DNA of 64,000 nucleotides from Azoarcus sp. DD4 (GTDB taxonomy: Bacteria > Pseudomonadota > Gammaproteobacteria > Burkholderiales > Rhodocyclaceae): contig NZ_CP022958.1 in the NCBI RefSeq assembly GCF_006496635.1, positions 4,154,001-4,218,000 on the forward strand, in the 5' to 3' direction. Position numbers and translations under genes: made by a program. Below the pieces are notes generated by a model that was not told where the DNA came from, ran no database searches, and saw nothing but the letters and a program-made list of their open reading frames with translations. This document shows positions 18,684 through 26,273 of this stretch, in pieces (positions within the stretch are counted from its first letter, which is position 1; each line of letters opens with the position of its first letter).

Positions 18684-19115
18684 TCACACCACCAGCAGGC
18701 CGAGCGACTTCAGCGCCAGGAACAGCGCGGCGCCGATCAGCAGGTTCTTGAAGCCGACGTAGCAGAGCATGTCCATCAGCGAAGCCGCGCGGTAGCGCCG
18801 GCCCCACCACGGGCCTTCCTTGACGTAGGGCTTGGCGCCCAGCCGCACCACCACCTCGAACACGCTCCAGCCGAACCACCAGCCGATGACGGCACCGGCC
18901 TCCAGCCGCCCCATCGCCGCCAGCACCCACACCACGCTCGCCGCCAGCGCGAGCGCTAGGCCGGCGCCCTGCAGTGCGCGCTGGCGCTGGAAGCCGCTGC
19001 GGCTCCACGGCCACAGGTGGTCCCAGGCCTCCGCCGCCAGCCGCGCGGCCACGCCCTTGTCGTCGCCGGCATAGGGCAGCTGCACCGGCTCGGTCAGCAT
19101 TTTCGGATCGACCAT
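18684..19115 (-). CDS. Uncharacterised membrane protein in the nos operon (orf143)
   Basis: A 143-residue protein I do not recognise. It has three predicted transmembrane helices (about 46-67, 72-90 and 114-142), a tryptophan-rich middle (GWWFGWSVFEVV, KEGPWWGRRYR) and no cysteine pair, haem motif or signal peptide. It lies between nosR and nosD, 14 bases after nosR and 7 before nosD, so it is translated from the nos transcript. The position suggests a role in NosR electron transfer or NosD/NosL copper delivery, but no residue in it proves this. ATG 19115 follows the ribosome site GGAGAA. Confidence 0.75.
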   Translation of the reverse strand: MVDPKMLTEPVQLPYAGDDKGVAARLAAEAWDHLWPWSRSGFQRQRALQGAGLALALAASVVWVLAAMGRLEAGAVIGWWFGWSVFEVVVRLGAKPYVKEGPWWGRRYRAASLMDMLCYVGFKNLLIGAALFLALKSLGLLVV

Positions 19116-19129
19116 GTTCGCGTTCTCCT

Positions 19130-21301
19130 TCAGTCCGCGGCCTTAGCGGCCGGCACCGGCTTGATCGGGATGTAATAGCCGTCGGCGCCGATTGGAGTGA
19201 TCGCCAGACCGGCCTTGCTGCGGCGCTTGCGCTCCTGGACCAGCGGCGGACAGGCGTGGTCGTCGGTGTACAGCACCATGCAGTCCAGGCAGTGCAGGCA
19301 TTCGCGCTGGTCGATGCGGCCGTCGTCGTCGATCGCCTGCGAGCCGCAGCCGACCGCGCAGGCCTTGCAGCTGGTGCATTCCTGCTTGCGCTTGAGGCCG
19401 AACCAGCGGAAGGTCGTCGGCATTGCCAGCGAGGCGCCGAGCGGGCACAGGTACTTGCAGAACGGCCGCTCGGTGAAGATCGACAGCCCGAGCAGGCCGG
19501 CGGCGAACAGGGTGTAGGGCCAGCTGCGGTTGAAGATGCCGACCAGGAAGGTGGTCTTGAAGGGTTCGACCTCGGCCAGCATTTCTGCCAGCCCCATCGA
19601 GAACACCGACACCGCCAGCAGGCCGGCGAACACGCCGTACTTCACCCACTTCAGCCGGTTGTGCCAGCGCTTGGGCAGTTTGAACTGCCAGCGCTTCAAC
19701 CCGGCCGCGCCGCCGATCTTGTAGAGCAGTTCGGAGAGCGAGCCGAAGGGGCACAGCCAGCCGCAGAACAGTCCCCGGCCCCACAGGAAGACGGTGACGA
19801 TGATGAAGATCCAGAACAGGAAGATGAAGGGGTCGGTGAGGAAGAGCTCCCACTGCCACTGGAACAGCAGCGCGTGGAACCAGGTGAGCACCTGGGTGAT
19901 CGAGGGCTGCGCCATCAGGTGGAAGCCGACGAAACCGATGCTGATCACCCAGCCGGTGTATTTGAAGGCATTGACCGGCCACTTGTTGGTGCGCGTAGCG
20001 GCGCGCGTGAGGCGGTCGCGCTGGGCATAGACCACGCCCACCGCCAGCAGCAGCGCGGCGAAGGCGGCGATTTCGACGGTACGCGTCTGCCACACCCTCA
20101 GCCACGGCGGCGCCGGCTTCTTCACCTCGGGGCGGCCGCCTTCGAGGTAGTGCGCCGGCAGCCAGTATTCGCTGTCGAAGTTGGCGAAGCTGCGCGCGCC
20201 GGTTTCGCGGTCGACCCGGTTGCCGAGGAAGATGAACTTCCACGGGTAGGCGGCGGAGAAGGCATCCGAGCGGATGATGAAGATCGCCGACTCGTTGAAG
20301 GCGGGCGCGCCCGGCGCCGCGAGACCGTAGAGGTTGAGGTAGTCGAGGTCGCGGAAGGTGAAGGCGTCCTGGCCCTGGCGCACCTGCACCCGGTCGTAGA
20401 GCCCGCCGCGCACGAAGCCGGAGCCCTTGAAGGATTCCTTGCCGGCGCTGCGGATCACGAAGATCGCCTGCTCGTTGGGCTTGAGCTGCGCCATCAGGTT
20501 GTTCCAGCTGGTGTCGCCGAGCAGCGCACGGCCGACGTCGGGCTGGTTGAGATGGCCGAACCAGAGCTCGATGAAGGGTTCGTCGCCACGCGGCAGGCCG
20601 ACCTGCTCCGGCTTCACCGTCAGCCTTTGCACGCTGCCTTCCTTCACCAGCGCCGCCCAGTCGGGCCGTGCGCCGGTTTCGCGGTAGCGTGCCGGCGGCC
20701 GCACGGTGCGCTCCAGGATGCCGACCTGGCGCGCCACCGCCGCGCCGGAGGTCATCATCACCTGGTTCTGCGCGATCACGGTGACGGTGGCGCCGGAGAT
20801 CGCGTCCAGCCCGATGATGTCCTCTTCCGGCCGCGAATGACCGATCTCGATGTTGTCGCCGACGAACTTGCCGAGGTACTGCTGGTTGAAGCGCACCAGC
20901 GCGGATTCCGGGATGCCTAGCAGCAGGATGGGCTCGGAGTGCTTGAGGATGCGGCTGCCGGTGAAGCGGCCGGCGGCGTCCATGCCGATCAGCGTCACCA
21001 CCGGCTTGCCGGAATAGGCAGGGATGTCGGTGATGTCGGTCGAGAGCATCACGTAGCCGACGAGGCGGCGCTTGCCGGCTTCCTCCGCGTAGCCCTCGAC
21101 GTAGAAAGGCCGGCCCTTGCGCTCGGAGAACGTGCTTGCACCCGGCAGCACCTCGGTGCAGGGCGCGTAATCGCACAGCCTGGGTGCGGTGTTGAGCTCG
21201 GCGGGCAGCTTGGCCTCGTAGGCATCGGCACGCACCAGCGGCGCGGCGAGCAGGAAGACAATAAGGACGATCAGCGCTCTGAAGGCGTTCGGCATGTTCA
21301 T
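19130..21301 (-). CDS. nosR: NosR, flavin and iron-sulfur membrane electron donor to nitrous oxide reductase
   Basis: A 723-residue protein needed for nosZ expression and for sustaining N2O reduction. Order: signal sequence (1-25), periplasmic FMN-binding domain with the covalent flavin site D-x2-S-G-A-T (DAISGATV), transmembrane helices with CGWLCPFGS and CKYLCPLGA, and a cytoplasmic ferredoxin pair (CTSCKACAVGCG, CLHCLDCMVLY). Flavin attachment needs an ApbE/NosX enzyme, which is not in the window. A promoter with an FNR/Dnr box lies just upstream. Confidence 0.96.
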   Translation of the reverse strand: MNMPNAFRALIVLIVFLLAAPLVRADAYEAKLPAELNTAPRLCDYAPCTEVLPGASTFSERKGRPFYVEGYAEEAGKRRLVGYVMLSTDITDIPAYSGKPVVTLIGMDAAGRFTGSRILKHSEPILLLGIPESALVRFNQQYLGKFVGDNIEIGHSRPEEDIIGLDAISGATVTVIAQNQVMMTSGAAVARQVGILERTVRPPARYRETGARPDWAALVKEGSVQRLTVKPEQVGLPRGDEPFIELWFGHLNQPDVGRALLGDTSWNNLMAQLKPNEQAIFVIRSAGKESFKGSGFVRGGLYDRVQVRQGQDAFTFRDLDYLNLYGLAAPGAPAFNESAIFIIRSDAFSAAYPWKFIFLGNRVDRETGARSFANFDSEYWLPAHYLEGGRPEVKKPAPPWLRVWQTRTVEIAAFAALLLAVGVVYAQRDRLTRAATRTNKWPVNAFKYTGWVISIGFVGFHLMAQPSITQVLTWFHALLFQWQWELFLTDPFIFLFWIFIIVTVFLWGRGLFCGWLCPFGSLSELLYKIGGAAGLKRWQFKLPKRWHNRLKWVKYGVFAGLLAVSVFSMGLAEMLAEVEPFKTTFLVGIFNRSWPYTLFAAGLLGLSIFTERPFCKYLCPLGASLAMPTTFRWFGLKRKQECTSCKACAVGCGSQAIDDDGRIDQRECLHCLDCMVLYTDDHACPPLVQERKRRSKAGLAITPIGADGYYIPIKPVPAAKAAD

Positions 21302-21331
21302 GGTACGGTCCGTTGGGGACGGTGTGACGGC

Positions 21332-21373
21332 AGTCTAGAAACTGCCGTGGCGGCTGTACTTGTTGCGGGTCAA
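21332..21373 (-). promoter_or_regulatory. FNR/Dnr-dependent class II promoter of nosR
   Basis: On the minus strand TTGAC-CCGC-AACAA occupies 21373-21360, one mismatch from the FNR/Dnr consensus. Its centre is 41.5 bases before a start at about 21325 predicted from the -10 element TAGACT (21337-21332). An 8-bp inverted repeat, ACGGCAGT (21327-21334) with ACTGCCGT (21341-21348), covers that -10 element. Confidence 0.65.
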
Positions 21374-21407
21374 TTTCCGCCGGGCGACCGCCCCCGCCGC
21401 CGCACGG

Positions 21408-21436
21408 AAAAAAAGCGAGGGGCACGCGGCCCCTCG
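21408..21436 (-). terminator. Intrinsic terminator of nosZ
   Basis: CGAGGGGC (21416-21423) and GCCCCTCG (21429-21436) form a perfect 8-bp hairpin with a 5-base loop. Reading the minus strand, seven T follow (21414-21408) after two bases. It lies 34 bases after the nosZ stop and separates nosZ from nosR. Confidence 0.85.
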
Positions 21437-21469
21437 AAACTCACCCCATACAACCCAGCAAATGCAGGA

Positions 21470-23407
21470 TCAGGCTTCCACGATCATCCGGGTGCGCATC
21501 TCGAGGTGCAGCGCGTGGCAGAAGTGGGTGCAGTAGCACCAGTACACCCCGAGCTTGTCGGCCTTGAAGGTGACGGACTTGGTTTCCTGCGGATTGACGA
21601 TGAAATTGACGTTGTACTTCGGGATGGCGAAGCCGTGCGTCAGGTCCTCGACCTTGTCGAGGTTGGTCAGGATGATGGTGACCTCGTCGCCCAGCTTGAC
21701 CTTGAACTCGCGCGGCTCGAAGGCCGGCGCCAGCGAGGCAATCTTCACCGTGACCTTCTTGCCCTCGCGGAACACACCGGCTTCCTTCTGATCCTTGACC
21801 GCGAGCGGGAACTCGTTCATGTCGTAGATCTGCTTCGGACGCAGCAGCTCGCGCTTGAAAATGATGAAGTCGTGCGGCTCGGGGCGCACCGGGTGATCGG
21901 CCACCAGCTTCATCTTCTCGCCGGAGATGTCGACCAGCTGCTCGGTCTCGGCGTGCAGCGGGCCGACCGGCAGGAAGCGGTCCTTGGAGAACTTGCAGCC
22001 CACCGCCAGCCACTTTCCGTCGGCAAACATGGTTTCCGACTGCGAGGCATTGATATGACCCGGCTGATAGGTGACGTCGAGGCGGTCGACCACGTACTTG
22101 GCGTTCTGGTCGCCAGCCTGGAACTTGATTGCCGCGTCGACATTCCACTTCACGATCTGGCTGTCGAGGAAGAGCGTGGTGTAGGCGTTGCCGCGGCCGT
22201 CGAACGCAGTGTGCAGCGGACCGAGGCCGATCTCGACCTCGGCGACGATGGCCTTGTCGAGTTCGGGCAGCGTGCCCTCGAACCATTCCAGCACCTTGGC
22301 GAGTTCGATCACGGTCGCGGTCGGCGACAGCTTGCCGGCGCAGATGAAGTACTTGCCATCCGGGCTGGCATTCACGCCGTGCGGGTTTTTCGGCACCGAC
22401 ACATAGGCAGTGAGCGCGGTCTTGGGGTCGGCGTTGGCGGCACGGGTGCCATCGACCACCGGCACCTTCGAATTGCCGAAGGTGGTGAACTTGCCGGCCT
22501 TCACCGCGGCTTCGATGCGGGCGATGTTGAAGAACAGGCAGGCGTCGCGCTCGGCCGACATCATGCCTTCGTAACGGAAGCCACCCTCGGTGTTGTACTG
22601 GTTGGTCGCGGCAAGCTTGCCGTCGTAGGACGTCGCAACGAGGTCGCAGTTGCCGTCGATCAGCACCTGCCAGCGCACTTCCATGCTCTCCGCATCCACG
22701 CAGGAGAACAGCGTGCGGTACTTCTCCGGCGTTTCCATGTCGCGACCGTCGTTGGGCAGCGGAATATGGAACTCGGCCCCGCAGAATACCCGCGTGGTGT
22801 AGTTGATCGCCGGATCGACCGGGTCGCGCTTGTCCGGAAAGATGCCGTGGAAGCCCTGCACATTGGGCAGTTCGGTGATCTTGTCGCAGATGAAGTAGTC
22901 GAGCCTGATACGGGCGATGCGGCTGTTGATCTTGTCGTTGATCCAGGCGTAGCGGCCGTCGTAGTTGCCGTCCTTGTAGGACGCATGGGTGTGGTGGGTA
23001 TCGCCGACGGTGTATTTCAGGCTGCCGTCGGGCTTGGTGCCCATGATGGCCTTGGATTCGTTGGTGATCCCCCAGCCGACCAGCGCATCCGGCACGAAGC
23101 AGGGCACGCGGTGCAGTTCACGCCCCGAGGGCAGGCCGAGCACGCGGAAGTCGCCGGTGTGGCCACCGCTCCACAATCCGTAGTAGGTGTCGAGCTCACC
23201 CGGCTTGAGGTGGGGGCCGTGGCCGTCGTCGGCCACTGCCGCGGCAGGCGCAGCGGCCGCCGGAGCAGCTTTCTTCTCCTGGTTGCAGGCCGACAGGCCT
23301 ACAGTCATGCTGGCTCCGGCAAGACCCGCGACCGCCGCGGTATTCAGGAACCTGCGGCGGCTCTGGTCCGGCTGGGCGTCCGGCATGTTGTCTTGTTCTC
23401 GGCTCAT
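21470..23407 (-). CDS. nosZ: NosZ, nitrous oxide reductase (Tat-exported, clade I type)
   Basis: A 645-residue periplasmic copper enzyme that reduces N2O to N2. The signal has the twin-arginine motif R17-R-R-F-L. A seven-bladed propeller with the CuZ histidines (starting at DTHHTH) is followed by the C-terminal cupredoxin with CuA ligands C626, C630, H634 and M637. The residue between the cysteines that is tryptophan in well-studied NosZ (its carbonyl binds copper) is H628 here, and an extra cysteine C624 sits two residues before C626. GGAG lies 10 bases before the ATG at 23407. The promoter region has an FNR/Dnr-like box, and a terminator follows. Confidence 0.97.
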   Translation of the reverse strand: MSREQDNMPDAQPDQSRRRFLNTAAVAGLAGASMTVGLSACNQEKKAAPAAAAPAAAVADDGHGPHLKPGELDTYYGLWSGGHTGDFRVLGLPSGRELHRVPCFVPDALVGWGITNESKAIMGTKPDGSLKYTVGDTHHTHASYKDGNYDGRYAWINDKINSRIARIRLDYFICDKITELPNVQGFHGIFPDKRDPVDPAINYTTRVFCGAEFHIPLPNDGRDMETPEKYRTLFSCVDAESMEVRWQVLIDGNCDLVATSYDGKLAATNQYNTEGGFRYEGMMSAERDACLFFNIARIEAAVKAGKFTTFGNSKVPVVDGTRAANADPKTALTAYVSVPKNPHGVNASPDGKYFICAGKLSPTATVIELAKVLEWFEGTLPELDKAIVAEVEIGLGPLHTAFDGRGNAYTTLFLDSQIVKWNVDAAIKFQAGDQNAKYVVDRLDVTYQPGHINASQSETMFADGKWLAVGCKFSKDRFLPVGPLHAETEQLVDISGEKMKLVADHPVRPEPHDFIIFKRELLRPKQIYDMNEFPLAVKDQKEAGVFREGKKVTVKIASLAPAFEPREFKVKLGDEVTIILTNLDKVEDLTHGFAIPKYNVNFIVNPQETKSVTFKADKLGVYWCYCTHFCHALHLEMRTRMIVEA

Positions 23408-23453
23408 GGTCTCGTGACTCCGTTTCAGATGGGATGAGGTCTGTGACGGAGGC

Positions 23454-23495
23454 ATTCTCGGAGCCAGGGCTGCCGGAATCCTTGATTCACCGCAA
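23454..23495 (-). promoter_or_regulatory. Predicted FNR/Dnr-type promoter of nosZ
   Basis: On the minus strand TTGCG-GTGA-ATCAA (23495-23482) keeps 8 of 10 consensus bases. Its centre is exactly 41.5 bases before a start near 23447 predicted from a -10-like GAGAAT (23459-23454). The box is degenerate, but the spacing matches the nosR and cytochrome promoters. Confidence 0.5.
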
Positions 23496-23544
23496 GAATG
23501 AAAAATCCGCAGGCCGAAACCGCCGACGCGGCCCGCAAACGACA

Positions 23545-23565
23545 AGGCGGCCACCAGGGCCGCCT
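23545..23565 (-). terminator. Hairpin between the small secreted gene and nosZ
   Basis: AGGCGGCC (23545-23552) pairs with GGCCGCCT (23558-23565) around a 5-base loop. It lies just after the stop of the 85-residue gene on the minus strand. The following run is only weakly T-rich, so it may end or attenuate transcription before the nosZ promoter. Confidence 0.45.
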
Positions 23566-23619
23566 CGGGATGCATTCGGGCGGGGCGGAGCGCACGCCCC
23601 GCCGCACACCGGCAAGCGC

Positions 23620-23877
23620 TTACTGGCGCGCGACGCTGGTCGGCGCCACGACCGACGCTTCCGGCGCAGCCGACACCGGGCGGAACTCCGCGCGAGGACC
23701 ATGATTGACCGGCAGCACCTTCTGCTCCGCCACTTCCAGGGCCGGCTTGGCCGTTGCCTGTGCCTTGCGTTCGGCACGGGCGCGCTCGATGGCGGCCCAG
23801 TCGGGACCGGCCAGGGCCGATCCGGCCAGGAGGCTGAGGGTGACGGCCATCAGGCCGGTAAGCATCTTGGAAAACAT
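23620..23877 (-). CDS. Small secreted protein upstream of nosZ, unknown function
   Basis: An 85-residue protein with a clear signal peptide (MFSKMLTGLMAVTLSLLAGSALA, cleavage near residue 23). The mature part is short, charged then Ala/Val/Pro-rich, with no cysteine and one histidine (NHGPR). I do not recognise a family. A ribosome site GAGAAG precedes the ATG at 23877. It lies 212 bases before nosZ on the same strand. Upstream are a Fur-like palindrome (24012-24030) and a weak FNR-like sequence (TTGTG-N4-ATCAA on the minus strand, 24102-24089), so it may be iron- and oxygen-controlled (inference). Confidence 0.65.
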   Translation of the reverse strand: MFSKMLTGLMAVTLSLLAGSALAGPDWAAIERARAERKAQATAKPALEVAEQKVLPVNHGPRAEFRPVSAAPEASVVAPTSVARQ

Positions 23878-24011
23878 GTGCGGGCTCTTCTCGGTGAATG
23901 GTGATCAGGCAGGATGACTTCGCCATCGCCATCCGCTACGGCAAGCGCAAGCCAGGCCGCGGCCGCACACGGATGCTTTGGACCGCCCCATTCCGCAAGA
24001 TATATGCCCAC

Positions 24012-24030
24012 GCGAATAATCATTATTCGC
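24012..24030. promoter_or_regulatory. Fur-box-like perfect palindrome
   Basis: GCGAATAATCATTATTCGC is a perfect 9-1-9 palindrome. Its centre ATAAT-C-ATTAT matches the core of the 7-1-7 Fur site exactly. It lies 135-153 bases before the small secreted gene, in the 337-base gap 23878-24214, which holds no gene that I can support. Confidence 0.55.
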
Positions 24031-24081
24031 AAACGAACCGCGCCAGACTCCGCGGCGTTGTGCTAGGCGCACGAGGGAAAA

Positions 24082-24125
24082 GTGATGTTTGATTCATCAC
24101 AACCACACTGTTGTTGTGGTTTTTG
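24082..24125. repeat. Two adjacent hairpins in the gap before tRNA-Ser
   Basis: GTGATG (24082-24087) and CATCAC (24095-24100) form a 6-bp inverted repeat with a 7-base spacer. Directly after it AACCACA (24101-24107) pairs with TGTGGTT (24115-24121), followed on the plus strand by a T run, like a terminator. No plus-strand gene ends here, so the role is open. Confidence 0.4.
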
Positions 24126-24147
24126 CAACCTCACCACTCGCCCGGCC

Positions 24148-24178
24148 CCGCGGGCAACACGCTGTGCCGCGGGCAACA
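24148..24178 (+). repeat. 12-base direct repeat
   Basis: CCGCGGGCAACA occurs at 24148-24159 and again at 24167-24178, period 19. It lies between the hairpins and the tRNA terminator. No function is apparent. Confidence 0.5.
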
Positions 24179-24202
24179 AAAAAGCGCCCCGAAAGGCGCT
24201 TT
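24178..24202 (-). terminator. Terminator of tRNA-Ser
   Basis: AAAGCGCC (24181-24188) pairs with GGCGCTTT (24195-24202) around 6 bases. On the minus strand the hairpin runs into TTTTTTG. It lies 12 bases after the tRNA 3' end. Confidence 0.85.
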
Positions 24203-24214
24203 CTTGATGATGCT

Positions 24215-24308
24215 TGGCGGAGACGGAGGGATTCGAACCCTCGATGCGAGTTTTAGCCCGCATGCTCCCTTAGCAGGGGAGTGCCTTCGACCTCTCGGCC
24301 ACGTCTCC
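24215..24308 (-). tRNA. tRNA-Ser (anticodon GCT)
   Basis: The minus strand reads a complete class II tRNA: acceptor GGAGACG pairing with CGTCTCC, a G discriminator and an encoded CCA end (24217-24215). The anticodon loop CTGCTAA between CTCCC and GGGAG gives GCT, decoding AGC/AGU serine. The long variable arm and the GGTTCGAATCC T-arm are present. Confidence 0.97.
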
Positions 24309-24450
24309 AACACGAAGGCGGCACTATATAGATTCCGCCCCGCGTGGTCAATTTCCGTTCGACATCCCCTAGTGCTTTCCTGCCAAGTGCCATCGCAAAC
24401 CGCAGCGACGCAATCACAGGCACTTGCCGGGAGCGCCCGGACGACGTCGC

Positions 24451-25677
24451 TCAGACGCCCTGGTCGAGGCCGAAGGCCTTGTGCAGCACGCGCACGGCCA
24501 GTTCCAGGTACTTCTCGTCGATCGCCACCGAGATCTTGATCTCGGAGGTGGAGATCATCTGGATGTTGATGCCTTCCTCGGCCAGGGTACGGAACATCTT
24601 GGATGCCACGCCCGGATGCGAACGCATGCCGACGCCGACGATGGAGACCTTGCACATGGTCTTGTCGCCTTCGATCGCGCGCGCGCCGATGTGGCTCCTG
24701 ACACCTTCCAGGATGGCAACCGCCTTGTCCAGGTCGCCGCGGGCGACAGTAAAGGAGAAATCGGTGGTGCCGTCATGGCCGACGTTCTGGATGATCATGT
24801 CGACGTCGAGGTTGGCGTCGGCGATCGGCCCGAGGATCTGGTAGGCAATACCGGGCTTGTCGGGCACGCCGAGCACGGTGAGCTTGGCTTCGTCGCGGTT
24901 GAAGGCGATGCCGGAGATAACGGGCTGTTCCATGTTCTTGTCTTCCTCAACGGTGATGAGCGTGCCCTCTCCTCCTTCCTGGAAGCTCGAGAGGACGCGC
25001 AGCTTGACCTTGTACTTGCCGGCGAATTCGACCGAGCGGATCTGCAGCACCTTGGAGCCCAGGCTGGCCATCTCGAGCATTTCCTCGAAGGTGATGGTGT
25101 CCAGCTTGCGGGCTTCGGGGACGATGCGCGGGTCGGTGGTATAGACGCCGTCGACGTCGGTATAGATCTGGCACTCGTCGGCCTTCAACGCCGCGGCCAG
25201 CGCCACGCCGGTGGTGTCCGAGCCGCCACGGCCGAGCGTGGTGATGTTGCCGTGCTCGTCCACGCCCTGGAAGCCGGCTACGACAACGACGGAACCGCTG
25301 TCGAGATCCTTGCGGATCGGCGCCTCGTCGATGTTCAGGATACGGGCCTTGGTATGGGCGTTGTCGGTGAGGATGCGCACCTGGCCGCCGGTGTAGCTCT
25401 TGGCCGGCACGCCGATGTCCTGCAGCGCCATGCACAGCAGGCCGATCGTGACCTGTTCGCCGGTGGAAATCACCACGTCGAGCTCACGCGGATCGGGCTT
25501 GGCCGCAACATCTTTCGCCAGCGCGATGAGGCGGTTGGTTTCACCGCTCATGGCCGACACCACGACGACCACCTGGTGGCCCTCCGCGCGGAACTTCGCC
25601 ACCTTGCTGGCGACGTTCTTGATGCGCTCAGGGCTGCCCACCGAGGTGCCGCCGTACTTCTGAACTATCAGTGCCAT
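24451..25677 (-). CDS. lysC: Aspartate kinase
   Basis: A 408-residue enzyme that phosphorylates aspartate, the first step to lysine, threonine and methionine. The kinase motif KYGGTSVG is at 6-13; the catalytic domain runs to about 245, and two ACT domains follow for feedback control by amino acids. The start ATG at 25677 (MALIVQKYGG) gives the family N-terminus; an ATG 12 bases upstream is less likely. It lies upstream of the tRNA-Ser gene on the same strand. No clear terminator separates them. Confidence 0.96.
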   Translation of the reverse strand: MALIVQKYGGTSVGSPERIKNVASKVAKFRAEGHQVVVVVSAMSGETNRLIALAKDVAAKPDPRELDVVISTGEQVTIGLLCMALQDIGVPAKSYTGGQVRILTDNAHTKARILNIDEAPIRKDLDSGSVVVVAGFQGVDEHGNITTLGRGGSDTTGVALAAALKADECQIYTDVDGVYTTDPRIVPEARKLDTITFEEMLEMASLGSKVLQIRSVEFAGKYKVKLRVLSSFQEGGEGTLITVEEDKNMEQPVISGIAFNRDEAKLTVLGVPDKPGIAYQILGPIADANLDVDMIIQNVGHDGTTDFSFTVARGDLDKAVAILEGVRSHIGARAIEGDKTMCKVSIVGVGMRSHPGVASKMFRTLAEEGINIQMISTSEIKISVAIDEKYLELAVRVLHKAFGLDQGV

Positions 25678-25808
25678 CGTCGTATCCAAGTGCTTGTGGA
25701 TAAAGGGCTAGGATTCTAGCGAAAGCGGGCGGACTTTGCAGGACTACGACAACGGCGCGGTCAATCCGTGATATCTGCAACGCTGAAACATCCGCTCAAA
25801 TATCGCCG

Positions 25809-25838
25809 TTGTATGTATTGCGAATAGTGATCTATACT
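25809..25838 (+). promoter_or_regulatory. Predicted promoter of the XRE regulator
   Basis: TTGTAT (25809-25814) and TATACT (25833-25838) are 18 bases apart in an AT-rich stretch unlike its surroundings. The start would be near 25845, just before the palindrome at 25846-25867. Confidence 0.6.
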
Positions 25839-25845
25839 TTGTCCA

Positions 25846-25867
25846 TCCTACAACTTAAGTCGTAGGA
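25846..25867. promoter_or_regulatory. Candidate operator palindrome at the start of the XRE transcript
   Basis: TCCTACAACTT (25846-25856) followed by AAGTCGTAGGA (25857-25867) is a 22-base palindrome with one mismatched pair. It covers about +2 to +23 of the predicted transcript, which fits repression, perhaps by the encoded regulator itself. Confidence 0.5.
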
Positions 25868-25949
25868 GCTAAATCAGCGGGAGCGCAGTCGGCATATCGC
25901 GTACGGGTTGTCAGTCGCAGCGCCTTCCTGCCCAACACAGGACGAAATC

Positions 25950-26246
25950 ATGAAAAACACGGAAAACTTCGACGTTCGCGAGATCCGCCGCAAGCTCGGC
26001 ATGAACCAGTCGCAGTTCTGGTCCAAGATCGGCGTGACCCAAAGCGGCGGCTCCCGTTACGAAAGCGGTCGCAACATCCCGCGCCCGGTGCAGGCCCTGC
26101 TCCGCCTCGTGCATATCGAACAGATCGATATCAACAAGGTCAAGAAGGACGACGTTGAAGTCGCCGAGTACCTGAAGGCGACCAACCCGGATCTGTACAA
26201 GACCCTCAAAAAGGAAGCCAAGGCCAAGCGCAAGGAACGCAGCTGA
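25950..26246 (+). CDS. Small XRE-type helix-turn-helix protein
   Basis: A 98-residue DNA-binding protein. Residues about 8-50 hold the HTH (IRRKLGMNQSQFWSKIGVTQ and SRYESGR); the rest is acidic then strongly lysine-rich (residues 70-98). AGGA lies 8 bases before the ATG at 25950; an upstream ATG at 25908 lacks such a site. The long leader (about 105 bases) contains the palindrome described above. Its targets are unknown; autoregulation is likely from position. Confidence 0.82.
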   Translation: MKNTENFDVREIRRKLGMNQSQFWSKIGVTQSGGSRYESGRNIPRPVQALLRLVHIEQIDINKVKKDDVEVAEYLKATNPDLYKTLKKEAKAKRKERS

Positions 26247-26273
26247 TCGCCTCGCGCCGGCCGCCCTGCGCCA

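Noticed and set aside
20939..23437. Open frame of about 832 codons on the plus strand opposite nosR/nosZ
   Set aside because: It is the complement of nosZ and nosR with no recognisable protein features.
23898..24092. Small plus-strand frame of 64 codons in the gap after the secreted protein gene
   Set aside because: It has no ribosome site, no family likeness, and runs through the Fur-like palindrome.
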